Shown one piece after another: positions 1 through 7,890 of a DNA stretch of 64,000 bases (the stretch's first letter is position 1; each line of letters opens with the position of its first letter). Origin of the DNA: Microbacterium terrae (lineage in GTDB: Bacteria; Actinomycetota; Actinomycetes; Actinomycetales; Microbacteriaceae); contig NZ_JAFDSS010000001.1 in assembly GCF_017831975.1 (NCBI RefSeq), forward strand, positions 1 to 64,000, written 5' to 3'. The notes under the pieces were generated by a model that was given only the letters and a program-made list of their open reading frames with translations, was not told where the DNA came from and ran no database searches. A program made the translations under genes and the position numbers.

Positions 1-193
1 CGATGGTGTCCCATTCGCCGGCGGCGGAACCGGTGCGCCAGTCGTCGGGTGCGTCCCAGGGCGACGGTGAGAGGCGGAACCGCCACGCGCCGTCGAGCGA
101 CTGCTCAGGGGCGTCGCTGCGCATGCGCGAGCGCGGTGCGATGGTGCCGTCACCCGGTCCGATGCGGGCGATGTCGATGCCGGCGGCGGGCAT
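1..193 (-). CDS. GH2 beta-galactosidase, N-terminal fragment (runs off window)
   Basis: Only the first 64 residues are present; the gene continues leftward past base 1. The ATG is at 193 and shares one base with the NagB stop (TGATG), so the two are translationally coupled and end the same leftward operon. The visible part holds SLDGAWRFRLSP at about residues 32-43 and GEWDTI near the edge, the opening beta-strands of the sugar-binding jelly-roll domain of LacZ-like GH2 enzymes. No signal peptide is seen, so a cytoplasmic enzyme is likely. In this setting it would release galactose from imported oligosaccharides. The family is fairly clear; beta-galactosidase rather than another GH2 specificity is inferred because the catalytic domain is outside the window. 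Confidence 0.75.
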   Translation of the reverse strand, partial: MPAAGIDIARIGPGDGTIAPRSRMRSDAPEQSLDGAWRFRLSPSPWDAPDDWRTGSAAGEWDTI

Positions 194-948
194 CACGCGA
201 CTGCCCCGATCGACAGATGCGAGGAGGGGAGCAGCGCCGCGGCCGCTTCGTCGAGGAAGAGGGTGACGCGCGGATGCTGTCGCAGGAAGGATGCCGGCAC
301 CGCCGGGCCGATCGGTCCGCGCACCGCCGCGGCGACGGCATCCGCCTTCGCCGCGCCCGCGGCGACCAGGACGATCTCGCGCGCGTCGAGGATCGTGCCC
401 ACGCCCTGCGTCACCGCCTGCGTGGGAACGTCGTCGGCGCTGTCGAAGAACCGGCTGTTGTCGGCGATCGTCTGCGGTGCGAGGTCGACCACCCGCGTGC
501 GTGACGAATACGCCGACCCGGGTTCGTTGAACCCGATGTGCCCGTTCGAGCCGATGCCGAGGATCTGCAGGTCCACACCGCCGGCTGCCGCGATCGCGCG
601 GTCGTACGCGGCCGCGGTGGTGTGCCGGTCGGCGGTCGCGCCGTGGGGAACGTGGACGCGGGCCGGGTCGAGGCCGAGCGGCTGCCTCGCGTCACGATCG
701 ATGACCGCGTGGTAGCTCTGCGGATGCCGCGGATCGATGCCGACGTACTCGTCGAGGGCGAATGCGGTGGCACCGCTCAGGTCGAGGCTGCGCACGACGT
801 GCTCGTGCAGGGCGCGGTACAGCGGCTGAGGCGATGACCCCGTTGCGACGCCGAGCACCAGCCGCGGTCGGCGCGCCGCGACGGCGGCGACGAGATCGGC
901 GGCGGCGGCACCGGCTGCGGCGGCGTCGGGCGAGACGAAGATCCTCAT
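193..948 (-). CDS. nagB: Glucosamine-6-phosphate deaminase NagB
   Basis: 251 residues, normal length for NagB. It converts glucosamine-6-phosphate to fructose-6-phosphate and ammonia in the cytoplasm, the last step that sends amino sugars into glycolysis. Diagnostic motifs are the phosphate-binding LGVATGSSPQ (about 32-41), FALDEYVG with the catalytic Asp66 (63-70), and GIGSNGHIGFNEP (131-143) with the catalytic His and Glu. The Asn at 135 is the form usual in Gram-positive NagB. The start at 948 overlaps the stop of the upstream MFS::SIS gene by four bases (ATGA). Together with the kinase at 3230-4177 it argues that a GlcNAc- or glucosamine-containing glycan is the substrate of this locus. 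No NagA deacetylase is visible in the window. Confidence 0.95.
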   Translation of the reverse strand: MRIFVSPDAAAAGAAAADLVAAVAARRPRLVLGVATGSSPQPLYRALHEHVVRSLDLSGATAFALDEYVGIDPRHPQSYHAVIDRDARQPLGLDPARVHVPHGATADRHTTAAAYDRAIAAAGGVDLQILGIGSNGHIGFNEPGSAYSSRTRVVDLAPQTIADNSRFFDSADDVPTQAVTQGVGTILDAREIVLVAAGAAKADAVAAAVRGPIGPAVPASFLRQHPRVTLFLDEAAAALLPSSHLSIGAVA

Positions 949-3230
949 GACGGGTCCTTTCGGGCGAGGAGCGTGTCGACCTCGGGGTAGAGCACGGCGT
1001 CGGGTGAGAGCCCGCGGCGCGCGGCGAGCGCGAGCGCGAGGCGCTGCAGCGGCACGATGGCGGGGATAGGCGCCAGAGTCCGAGGCAGGGGAGTGAGGGC
1101 GACGACCGCGGGGGACGAGGCGAAGCGCTCCGGGCGATCGGTGAGCACGAGCGTCGCCACGCCGATGTCGCGCAGCCACGCTTCGAGCGACACCGCGCGG
1201 TCGAACATCGGGTCGGCCGTCGCGACGACGACCACGGACGAGTCCAGGCTGAGCCGGCGATGCGGACCGTGGGTGAACTCCTCGACGTCGTATGCGGAGG
1301 TCGCCACGAGCGCGATCTCGACGATCTTCAGCGCCGCCTCCTGGGCGGTCGCAAGGTGAGTCTGCGTCCCGACGATGTGCAGTCCGTCGGCGACGTCGAC
1401 GGCGTCCGCGAACGACGCGATGGCCCCGGCACCGCCGTCGAGGGCGGTCCGTGTTGCGGCGGGGAGTTCGCCGATGCCGTCGATCGTCGTTCCGGCGAGC
1501 ACGGCGGCGAGCCGGAGCAGAGTCACGACGGTCGTGGAGTAGCCTTTCGTCTTCGCGCCGACGTCTTCCGGTCCGGCCGAGATGTCGAGCACGACGTCGA
1601 CCGGCGGCGCGTGCTCTGCGGCGCCAGTCACGAACACCGTCATCGCGCCGCGGCTGCGGGCGAGGTCGACAGCGTTCCGAACCAGCACGGAGCGCGCAGA
1701 CTGGCTGATCGCAACCACGAGCGTGTGGTCGTCGAATCTCGAAGCCGGGAGGGCGAACACCGCCTCGGACGGGGTGAGCACCCGGACCTCGGCGCCCGGC
1801 AGGACGGTGGCGGCGAACGCCTCGACCGCGCGTGCCGCGAACGACGAGGTGCCGGAGCCGATGAACACGACGCGCTCCGCCCGTGCGCCGAGCGCGCGAA
1901 GCGCGACCACTGTCGAATCGGGCCACGCCTCGCTCGCGCGGGCGAGTGCTTCGGGCTGCTCGGTCATGAAGGCCTGGACTTTCGACACGGGAGGCTCACT
2001 CTCGGGGGCCGGTGCTGCGGAGTCCTCCGCGCGCGTGCGACGCGTGAAGACCTGGACGGTGAGGGGGATGGATGCGAGGAGGGCCAGAGCGATGACGGCG
2101 AACGCCAGCCGGACGTCGACGGCCTCGGCGACGAGTCCGATGACGGGCGGGCCGATCACGGTCGCCAGCGACGCCACCGACGCCACGGCCGCGACACTCG
2201 CCGCGGCACGCGGCTGCGCGGCGGCGAGCGACATGCTCACGGGCACGGCGAGTGCGGCGCCGAGCCCCCAGATCGCCGCCGCCGCCAGGGCCGCCGGGAC
2301 CGACGGTGCGACGGCGACCAGCAGGACGCCGGAGACTGCGAGCGCGGTCGACGAGACCACCGACACCCGTCGCCCGACGCGGTCGATGAGCGGCCCGGTG
2401 AGCAGTCGACCGGCGGTCTGCGCGATGAGGAACGTCGACAGGGCTCCCGCGCCCACGGCCGCCTGCGCGCCGTGGCCGTCGACCACGGCGACGGCGAGCC
2501 AGTTGTTCGCGGCGCTCTCCGAGAGCGTCGCCGCGAAGACGATGCCGCCGAGCATGAGCACGGTGGGCGTCGTCCAGACCGAGCGGGGGAGGCGGATTCC
2601 GGCGGTGATGGTCGGAACTGCGCTGTCGGCGACGCTCGCGGTCGCCTGCCGGTGACCGGCATCCACCGTGATCAGCAGCTGCGCCGCGACTCGCAGTGCC
2701 GCAGCGATCACGGCGAGCGCGAGGAACTGCACGCCGATCGGGATGCCTGCCGCCGCTGCCACCCCGCCCAGGGCAGCGCCACCGGCTCCGGCGAGCGAGT
2801 AGAACGCGTGGAAGCGCGGAACGATGGTCTTGCCGGCGCGCGCTTCGGCGGCGGCGCCGAGCACGCCCTGGGGCACGTTGGTCAGGGCGAACGCCGCTCC
2901 GTGCACGACCCCGCCGAGGAGGAGCACCGCGAAGACGCCGAGCGTGGTCGCCGCAGCGAGCACGAGGTAGGCGGCGGCGAACGCGATGGTCGCGAGTCCG
3001 TACCCCCACCGCGCGCCGCGGCGCTCGACGAGGAGGCCGGCCAGAGACACCATGACCAGCGTGCCGAGGGCGTTCGCGAGCAGGAACGCCGCGATGCCCT
3101 CGGTGCCGGTGCCGACCGACGACCCGATCTCGGGAAGGCGCGCGTTCCACGAAGCCATCGAGAAGCCGTTGGTCGCATAGGCGAGGCCGACCGCGAGCGT
3201 CGTCGGCTGGATGCGGCGTGGGCTCCGCAT
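945..3230 (-). CDS. MFS sugar transporter fused to a double SIS (sugar isomerase) domain
   Basis: 761 residues in one uninterrupted frame. Residues 1 to about 400 form an MFS permease of the FucP-like type with repeated hydrophobic segments and the loop motif DRVGRR in the second half. A linker of about 20 residues rich in Ala, Pro and Glu follows. From Met422 a full-length tandem SIS protein begins: FIGSGTSS and VAISQSARS are sugar-phosphate loops and EEFTHGPHR is the conserved element of GlmS/AgaS/FrlB-like isomerases and deglycases. These halves are normally separate proteins. The ATG at 3230 overlaps the kinase stop (TGATG); the internal Met422 lacks an obvious ribosome binding site, which favours a true fusion. 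It may couple uptake or efflux of an amino sugar to its isomerisation at the membrane. A sequencing error removing a stop cannot be excluded. Confidence 0.85.
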   Translation of the reverse strand: MRSPRRIQPTTLAVGLAYATNGFSMASWNARLPEIGSSVGTGTEGIAAFLLANALGTLVMVSLAGLLVERRGARWGYGLATIAFAAAYLVLAAATTLGVFAVLLLGGVVHGAAFALTNVPQGVLGAAAEARAGKTIVPRFHAFYSLAGAGGAALGGVAAAAGIPIGVQFLALAVIAAALRVAAQLLITVDAGHRQATASVADSAVPTITAGIRLPRSVWTTPTVLMLGGIVFAATLSESAANNWLAVAVVDGHGAQAAVGAGALSTFLIAQTAGRLLTGPLIDRVGRRVSVVSSTALAVSGVLLVAVAPSVPAALAAAAIWGLGAALAVPVSMSLAAAQPRAAASVAAVASVASLATVIGPPVIGLVAEAVDVRLAFAVIALALLASIPLTVQVFTRRTRAEDSAAPAPESEPPVSKVQAFMTEQPEALARASEAWPDSTVVALRALGARAERVVFIGSGTSSFAARAVEAFAATVLPGAEVRVLTPSEAVFALPASRFDDHTLVVAISQSARSVLVRNAVDLARSRGAMTVFVTGAAEHAPPVDVVLDISAGPEDVGAKTKGYSTTVVTLLRLAAVLAGTTIDGIGELPAATRTALDGGAGAIASFADAVDVADGLHIVGTQTHLATAQEAALKIVEIALVATSAYDVEEFTHGPHRRLSLDSSVVVVATADPMFDRAVSLEAWLRDIGVATLVLTDRPERFASSPAVVALTPLPRTLAPIPAIVPLQRLALALAARRGLSPDAVLYPEVDTLLARKDPS

Positions 3231-4177
3231 CACGATGAGAAGGATGCCGCGGTCAGCGCCGTGCGCCGTCGCGCAAGGGCGAGCGCGCCGGCGGCCGGCG
3301 GCACGTCGAGCACGCGCACCGTCAAGTCGGATGCGCGTTCGCGCAGGGACGCGACGAGCGCGTCGGCGAGCATCGGCTGGGCGGTGATCACACCCCCGGC
3401 GGCGACGACGGTCGTTCCGGTCGCGCCCCGCGCGCGCACGGCCTGCACCATCTCGGCGAGATGCGCGCCCGAGCGGCGGATGACCTGCTTCGCGATCAGC
3501 GATCCCTCGTCGGCGGCGGCGAACACCTGGGGTGCGAATCCACCCCACAGGGTGTCGGACGGTGCTGCTTGGAAGCGCAGTGCGAGTTCGACGTGGTCGT
3601 CGGTGCCGAAGTGGCGCAGAAGCCTCCGCGCGGCCGGGTCGGCGAGCGACGCCGTGCCGTTGCGGTCGACCTCGCGCAGCACCGCGACGCAGAGCTGACG
3701 GGTGAGTCCCGGCGCGCTGGCGTCGTCGGCGATGAGCCAGCCATGGCCATCGGCGGCGATGGTCTCACCGCCTCGGCCGACGCCGACGACGGCCGACCCG
3801 GTGCCCGCGATGACGCAGATCGCGTCGTCGGCGCCGATGGCGGGGCCGAGCAGCACCGCGTCGTTCACCGCTTCGACGTGCCCGGCGAGGTGCGAGCGGA
3901 GTACCGCGGTCGCGTGCTGCTGCTGTGCGATGCTGTCGATGCCGTGCGCGCCGACGACTGTGCTGCCGGGCTCCCCGCCGACGGCATCGACCACGACCTG
4001 CGCGAGCCGGGCGAGGTTGCCATCGTGCTCGAAGATGCTGCCGCGGCGCCAGACGGCGCTGGCGACGACCACGTCGACGCCGTGGTCGGTCACGATGTGG
4101 GTCTTCGTGCCGCCGACGTCGACGCCGACGGCCGGGGCGCCCGGGGCAGGTGCAGTCGTGGATGCATCGTCACGCAA
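3230..4177 (-). CDS. BadF/BadG/BcrA/BcrD-type N-acetylglucosamine kinase
   Basis: 315 residues, ASKHA-fold kinase of the eukaryotic-NAGK-like type. VGVDVGGTKTH (17-27) is the first phosphate loop, VIAGTGSAV (about 118-126) the second, and a glycine-rich VVAAGGVI near the C-terminus completes the ATP site. It should phosphorylate GlcNAc or a related amino sugar in the cytoplasm and feed the SIS half of the next protein and NagB. The first in-frame start is a TTG at 4177, preceded by an AAGGGCGG element about 9 bases away and overlapping the end of the ROK gene by 8 bases. No ATG lies near in this frame, so translation probably depends on coupling to the regulator. Exact sugar specificity is inferred from neighbours. 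Confidence 0.85.
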   Translation of the reverse strand: MRDDASTTAPAPGAPAVGVDVGGTKTHIVTDHGVDVVVASAVWRRGSIFEHDGNLARLAQVVVDAVGGEPGSTVVGAHGIDSIAQQQHATAVLRSHLAGHVEAVNDAVLLGPAIGADDAICVIAGTGSAVVGVGRGGETIAADGHGWLIADDASAPGLTRQLCVAVLREVDRNGTASLADPAARRLLRHFGTDDHVELALRFQAAPSDTLWGGFAPQVFAAADEGSLIAKQVIRRSGAHLAEMVQAVRARGATGTTVVAAGGVITAQPMLADALVASLRERASDLTVRVLDVPPAAGALALARRRTALTAASFSS

Positions 4178-5351
4178 GGTAGAGCCCGCCCTTCACCTGC
4201 TCGATGACGAGCTGCCCCACTCCGATGACGGCGGCGCGCTCGCCGAGGGCGCCGATGACGATGCGCGGCGGATTGGGAATGCGGCCGCGGAGGCGGGTCT
4301 CGATCTCGGAGACGAGCACATCGGCGCGCGCGGGGAGCCTGCCCGAGAGGATGACCTCTGCGGTGTCGAGCACGACGGAGAGCGCCGCGATCGAGATCGC
4401 GATGTAGTCGAGCAGTTCGGCTGCCGGGTCGAGTGCGGTGGGCACGCCTTCGGCGTATTCGTCGAGGATCGAGATGCTCGAGTCGCGCCGTGCGCCGGGG
4501 GTGCGGGCGGCGCCGAGCGAGAGCACGCGGCTCTCGAGGTCGCCCGCCTCGTCGTAGGTGCGCGCGAACGCGGAGCGATCCGCGATGAGCGAGCCGATCT
4601 CGCCCGCGCCCGACCGGAAGCCGCGGAGCAGTCGGCCGTCGGCGACGATGCCCGCGCCGAGGCCGACGCCGAGGAGGAACGCGGCCATGTGCTGGCTGCC
4701 CTGCGCGGCGCCCCGAGCCCATTCGCCGACGGCGACGGCGTTCGCGTCGTTCTCGACGACGACGGGAAGCCCGCCGGTGCGCTCGGCGACACGATCGCGC
4801 AGCGGTACGCTGCTCCACCCGAGTTCGACGGAATGGCCGACGACGCCGCTCCGGTCGACGAGGCCCGGAACGGCGATGCCGACGCCCTGCGCCGGGGTGC
4901 CGCGCTCGGCGGCCGTGGCGATGAGATCCTCGACCGCCTGGAGCACGCCGTCGAGGCGGGACGTCGGGCTGAGCGCCCCGTCGGCCCCGCGCAGGGGAGT
5001 GTCGTGCGTGTGCGACACGGCCCCGTTCATGTCGATGAGGGCGCCCCGCGCGGTGTCGTCGGTGATGTCGATCGCGACGACCGTTCGACTTTCGCCGAGG
5101 AAGCGGTAGCGATGGGTCGGTCGCCCGATGCCTCCGTCTGCCTCACGCTCGACCGCGATCGTGCCCTCGTCGACGAGACGCGTGCAGAGGCGATGCACGG
5201 TCGCGCTGGCGAGGCCGGTCCGCTCGGTGATCTCGGCGCGGGTGAGGGGGCCGTGCTGCTCGAGCGCGTCGACGATCGCGGTGCGATTGAGCCGGGTGAC
5301 CGTGTGGTTCGTGGCCGTCGCGCGAGCGGAGGTGGTGTCGCCCTCTCGCAT
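4170..5351 (-). CDS. ROK-family transcriptional repressor (NagC/XylR type)
   Basis: 393 residues. An N-terminal winged helix-turn-helix (LTRAEITERTGLASATVHRL, about 36-55) is followed by a ROK sugar-kinase-like domain with VVAIDITDD, VVVENDANAVAVGEW and LLGVGLGAGIV. The zinc cluster with repeated Cys that most ROK proteins carry after the second motif is not visible, so it may bind sugar differently. The ATG at 5351 was chosen because GGAG stands about 9 bases upstream; an earlier in-frame start at 5432 has none and would add residues before the HTH. It heads the leftward amino-sugar operon and faces the divergent transporter operon, so it probably represses both until an amino sugar or oligosaccharide binds. 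Confidence 0.9.
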   Translation of the reverse strand: MREGDTTSARATATNHTVTRLNRTAIVDALEQHGPLTRAEITERTGLASATVHRLCTRLVDEGTIAVEREADGGIGRPTHRYRFLGESRTVVAIDITDDTARGALIDMNGAVSHTHDTPLRGADGALSPTSRLDGVLQAVEDLIATAAERGTPAQGVGIAVPGLVDRSGVVGHSVELGWSSVPLRDRVAERTGGLPVVVENDANAVAVGEWARGAAQGSQHMAAFLLGVGLGAGIVADGRLLRGFRSGAGEIGSLIADRSAFARTYDEAGDLESRVLSLGAARTPGARRDSSISILDEYAEGVPTALDPAAELLDYIAISIAALSVVLDTAEVILSGRLPARADVLVSEIETRLRGRIPNPPRIVIGALGERAAVIGVGQLVIEQVKGGLYLA

Positions 5352-5595
5352 GCTGACTCCTGTCGGGGGATCGTCCTCTAATAGATGCTTGCGATGAGAT
5401 AAAAGCAGAACCGGAGGTCGATCTGCAAACAAACCCGCGAGTTTTCAGTCGAATGTGTCATTCATGTTTCGGCTGGTAACGAGTGAGTGAAGCATGTGTC
5501 GGATAGTTGATCTCGAATTGAACGACTAGATCTCAGAGTGATAAGAAATGGGAACGCACCACAGGACCTTCCCCTTCTCACTCACAGGAGTCGCC
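5352..5595. promoter_or_regulatory. Divergent control region between ROK repressor and sugar ABC operon
   Basis: This 244-base gap separates the two divergent operons. For the rightward operon the best promoter candidate is TTGAAC at 5518-5523 and GATAAG at 5540-5545 with a 16-base spacer, which would put the start point near 5552. That excludes an upstream ATG at 5548 as the translation start and agrees with the AGGAG-TTG start at 5596. The hexamer GATCTC occurs twice, at 5509-5514 and 5529-5534, a 20-base repeat that brackets the -35 box and could be a ROK site, though no strong palindrome was found. The promoter for the leftward operon was not identified. Confidence 0.45.
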
Positions 5596-6840
5596 TTGCG
5601 ATACACCCGACTTGCGACCGCCGTCACTGCAGTCGCCGCCCTCACAGCCCTCGCCGGATGCTCGTCGTCCAGCGCGGGCGATGGTCCCGCCACCCTTGAG
5701 TTCGTCATCTCGGGCGATCAGAACGGCGCGTACCAGGCGCTCGCCGACCGCTATTTCGAGGAGACGGGCGTGACCGTCGAGATCGTCGACGTGCCCTACG
5801 ACGACCTGACCACGCGGCTCCGCAACGGCGCCCAGGCCGGCGATCTGCCGGCGCTCGCACGCACCGCGGGACTCGACCCGCTGTGGGAGGACGCTGCGAT
5901 GGAGCTCGGCGACATCGCCGAGGCGCACGACATCATGGACGAGCTGATCGTCGAGGGCCCGGAGGGCCAGGTGCTGACGCTGCCCTCTGACCTGACCGCG
6001 GTCGGGCTGTACATCAACAAGTCGCTGTTCGACGAGGCCGGAGTCTCGTACCCGACCGACGAGTCCGACATCTGGACGTGGGACGAGTACCTCGCCGCGC
6101 TCACCGAGGTCGTCGAGAACACCGACGCGCAGTACGGCATGGTGATGGACGGATCGGTTCACCGTCTGCGCTCGATGCTGTACCAGTTCGGGTCCAACGG
6201 CGACTACTACCAGGAGGACGGCGAGTTCGTCATGGGCGAGGGCACCGAAGAGGCGCTCCAGACCTTCTCCGACATCAACGACGACAAGATGATGCCGCGA
6301 TCGGTGTGGCTGTCGGGTGACGACGCGAGTGCACTCTTCCAGTCCGGCCGCATCGCCGCCTACTACTCGGGCGTCTGGCAGATCTCGTCGTTCAACGAGT
6401 CGATCACGGCGTTCGACTGGCTGCCGGTCTACATGCCGTACGAGACCGAGCGTGCGACCAACATCGGCACGAACTGGATCGTCGGCTTCGAGGGAACCGG
6501 CGTCGAGGAGGAGACGCAGGACTTCATCGACTGGATGTACACGGCTGAGAACTACGCGCAGCTCAGTGCCGATGCGAGCTTCCTTCCCGTGATCGAAGGG
6601 CTCGAGGTCCCGTACGAGCAGAACGCCGAGTACCTCGATCTGTACAACCACGAGATCGCCGCGGCGAACGAGCTCTCGTTCCTGCAGACCCGCTCGATGG
6701 TGGAGTTCGCGTACGACGGCGTGGCCCTCGACAGCGAGCCGCTGACCACCGAGATCCCGGCGTTCCTCAACGGCGAGCAGTCGCTCGACGACACCATCAC
6801 CGCAGTCGAGTCCGGCATGGACGCGCTCGTCAACGGCTGA
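5596..6840 (+). CDS. Lipoprotein sugar-binding protein of a CUT1 ABC importer
   Basis: 414 residues. The TTG start at 5596 follows AGGAG by five bases and gives a lipoprotein signal peptide with lipobox LAGC, so Cys22 would be lipidated and the protein anchored outside the membrane. The rest is a family 1 extracellular solute-binding protein: GVTVEIVDVPYDDL, the hinge-region LTAVGLYINKSLFDEAGV, and NIGTNWIVGF in the C-terminal lobe. It should capture an oligosaccharide and hand it to the two permeases encoded downstream. No ATPase is encoded nearby, so a shared MsiK-type ATPase elsewhere in the genome probably drives transport, as is common in actinobacteria. Confidence 0.93.
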   Translation: MRYTRLATAVTAVAALTALAGCSSSSAGDGPATLEFVISGDQNGAYQALADRYFEETGVTVEIVDVPYDDLTTRLRNGAQAGDLPALARTAGLDPLWEDAAMELGDIAEAHDIMDELIVEGPEGQVLTLPSDLTAVGLYINKSLFDEAGVSYPTDESDIWTWDEYLAALTEVVENTDAQYGMVMDGSVHRLRSMLYQFGSNGDYYQEDGEFVMGEGTEEALQTFSDINDDKMMPRSVWLSGDDASALFQSGRIAAYYSGVWQISSFNESITAFDWLPVYMPYETERATNIGTNWIVGFEGTGVEEETQDFIDWMYTAENYAQLSADASFLPVIEGLEVPYEQNAEYLDLYNHEIAAANELSFLQTRSMVEFAYDGVALDSEPLTTEIPAFLNGEQSLDDTITAVESGMDALVNG

Positions 6841-6846
6841 CACCCG

Positions 6847-6877
6847 CGGGTGGGCGGACTCCGCGTCCGCCCACCCG
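6847..6877 (+). terminator. GC-rich hairpin after the binding-protein gene
   Basis: Seven bases past the stop codon lies an inverted repeat with 13-bp perfect arms (6847-6859 and 6865-6877) around a 5-base loop. There is no U-tract. Since the permease genes continue in the same direction, it is better read as a processing or attenuation hairpin that keeps the binding-protein mRNA more abundant than the permease mRNA. The second CUT1 operon has the same arrangement. Confidence 0.7.
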
Positions 6878-6914
6878 CCCCCACTCATCACCTCCCGCCG
6901 AACAGGAGACCCCC

Positions 6915-7865
6915 GTGACCGTCACCGTTTCCCCGCCGAGCCCGCGGGTCCGCCGGCACCACCCGCCCGCGCTGCGGCGCCGCGGCCCGCGTCGCAACCG
7001 GCACATCTTCGCCCCGACGGTGCTCGTCGGCGCTGCGGCGATCCTGTTCGTGATCTTCTTCCTCTGGCCCGCGGTCCTCGGGCTGAGCTACTCGTTCACG
7101 GACTATCGCGGCGTCGGCAGTCCCGACTTCATCGGCTTCGCCAACTACGCGGAGCTGTTCGCCGACCCCGACTTCTACCGAGCACTCGGGCGCACGTTCC
7201 TGTTCGTCGCGATGAGCGTGCCCGTCGGCTTCGTGCTGTCGCTCACCCTCGCAGTGCTGCTCGTGAACCCCCACACCAAGGGCAAGCCGGTCGCCCGCCT
7301 CGTGTTCTTCCTGCCGTGGCTCATCTCTCCGATCGTCGCCGGGGTCACCTGGCGGTGGCTCTTCGGCGAGAGCTTCGGCATCGTCAACTACGCCATCTCG
7401 CAACTCGGCGGCAATCCGCTGCAGTGGTCGACGAACGGCACGCTCGCGCTCATCGTGATCGTCCTCGCCGCCGCGTGGGGCGGTGCGGCCTTCAACATGC
7501 TGCTGTTCATGGCGGCGATCCGGAATGTGCCCGCGTCGTATTACGAGGCCGCGGCGCTCGACGGGGCGAACGGCTGGCAGCGCTTCCGCCACATCACGCT
7601 GCCGAGCATCGCTCCGACCTCGTTCATGGTCATCCTGCTGTCGACCATCGGCTCGATGAAGGAGTTCGCTCTGATCCAGGCGCTCAGCGGCGGCGGACCC
7701 GGCACCGAGAACCGCCTCATCGTCCAGTACATCTACGAGACCGGGTTCGAGTTCGCCCGAGTCGGATACGCCAGCGCGGTCTCGATGGTGCTGATGGTCA
7801 TCCTCATCGTCATGGCCGTCATCCAGCTCGGCATCGACCGCCGTGCGAGCCGCGACCTCGCGTGA
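6915..7865 (+). CDS. CUT1 sugar ABC transporter permease (MalF/UgpA type)
   Basis: 316 residues. GTG start at 6915 behind AGGAG at 6904-6908. An Arg- and Pro-rich cytoplasmic N-terminus of about 30 residues is followed by six predicted membrane segments. The ATPase-docking EAA loop reads EAAALDGANGWQRFRHITLP at about 211-230, with the usual Gly spacing. The length and order directly after the lipoprotein gene mark it as the first permease subunit, which forms the channel with the next gene product. It is 49 bases from stop to next start, within one transcript. Confidence 0.93.
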   Translation: MTVTVSPPSPRVRRHHPPALRRRGPRRNRHIFAPTVLVGAAAILFVIFFLWPAVLGLSYSFTDYRGVGSPDFIGFANYAELFADPDFYRALGRTFLFVAMSVPVGFVLSLTLAVLLVNPHTKGKPVARLVFFLPWLISPIVAGVTWRWLFGESFGIVNYAISQLGGNPLQWSTNGTLALIVIVLAAAWGGAAFNMLLFMAAIRNVPASYYEAAALDGANGWQRFRHITLPSIAPTSFMVILLSTIGSMKEFALIQALSGGGPGTENRLIVQYIYETGFEFARVGYASAVSMVLMVILIVMAVIQLGIDRRASRDLA

Positions 7866-7890
7866 CCCGGACCCCAGAAAAGAGACGATC

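Noticed and set aside
1965-1967. Internal ATG as separate start of the SIS enzyme
   Set aside because: No ribosome binding site stands before it and the upstream frame is open through the linker without a stop, so a fusion is simpler.
1260-3698. Open frame of 812 codons on the + strand opposite the MFS::SIS gene
   Set aside because: It lacks recognisable domains, is rich in Arg/Asp/Gly, and lies antisense to a clear protein; long antisense frames are common at this GC content. The same holds for those at 24393-27059, 55250-57727, 39145-40653 and 58070-59929.
5548-5595. ATG 5548 as start of the first sugar-binding lipoprotein
   Set aside because: It would put 16 residues before the signal peptide and lies upstream of the likely transcription start; TTG 5596 has AGGAG at ideal spacing.
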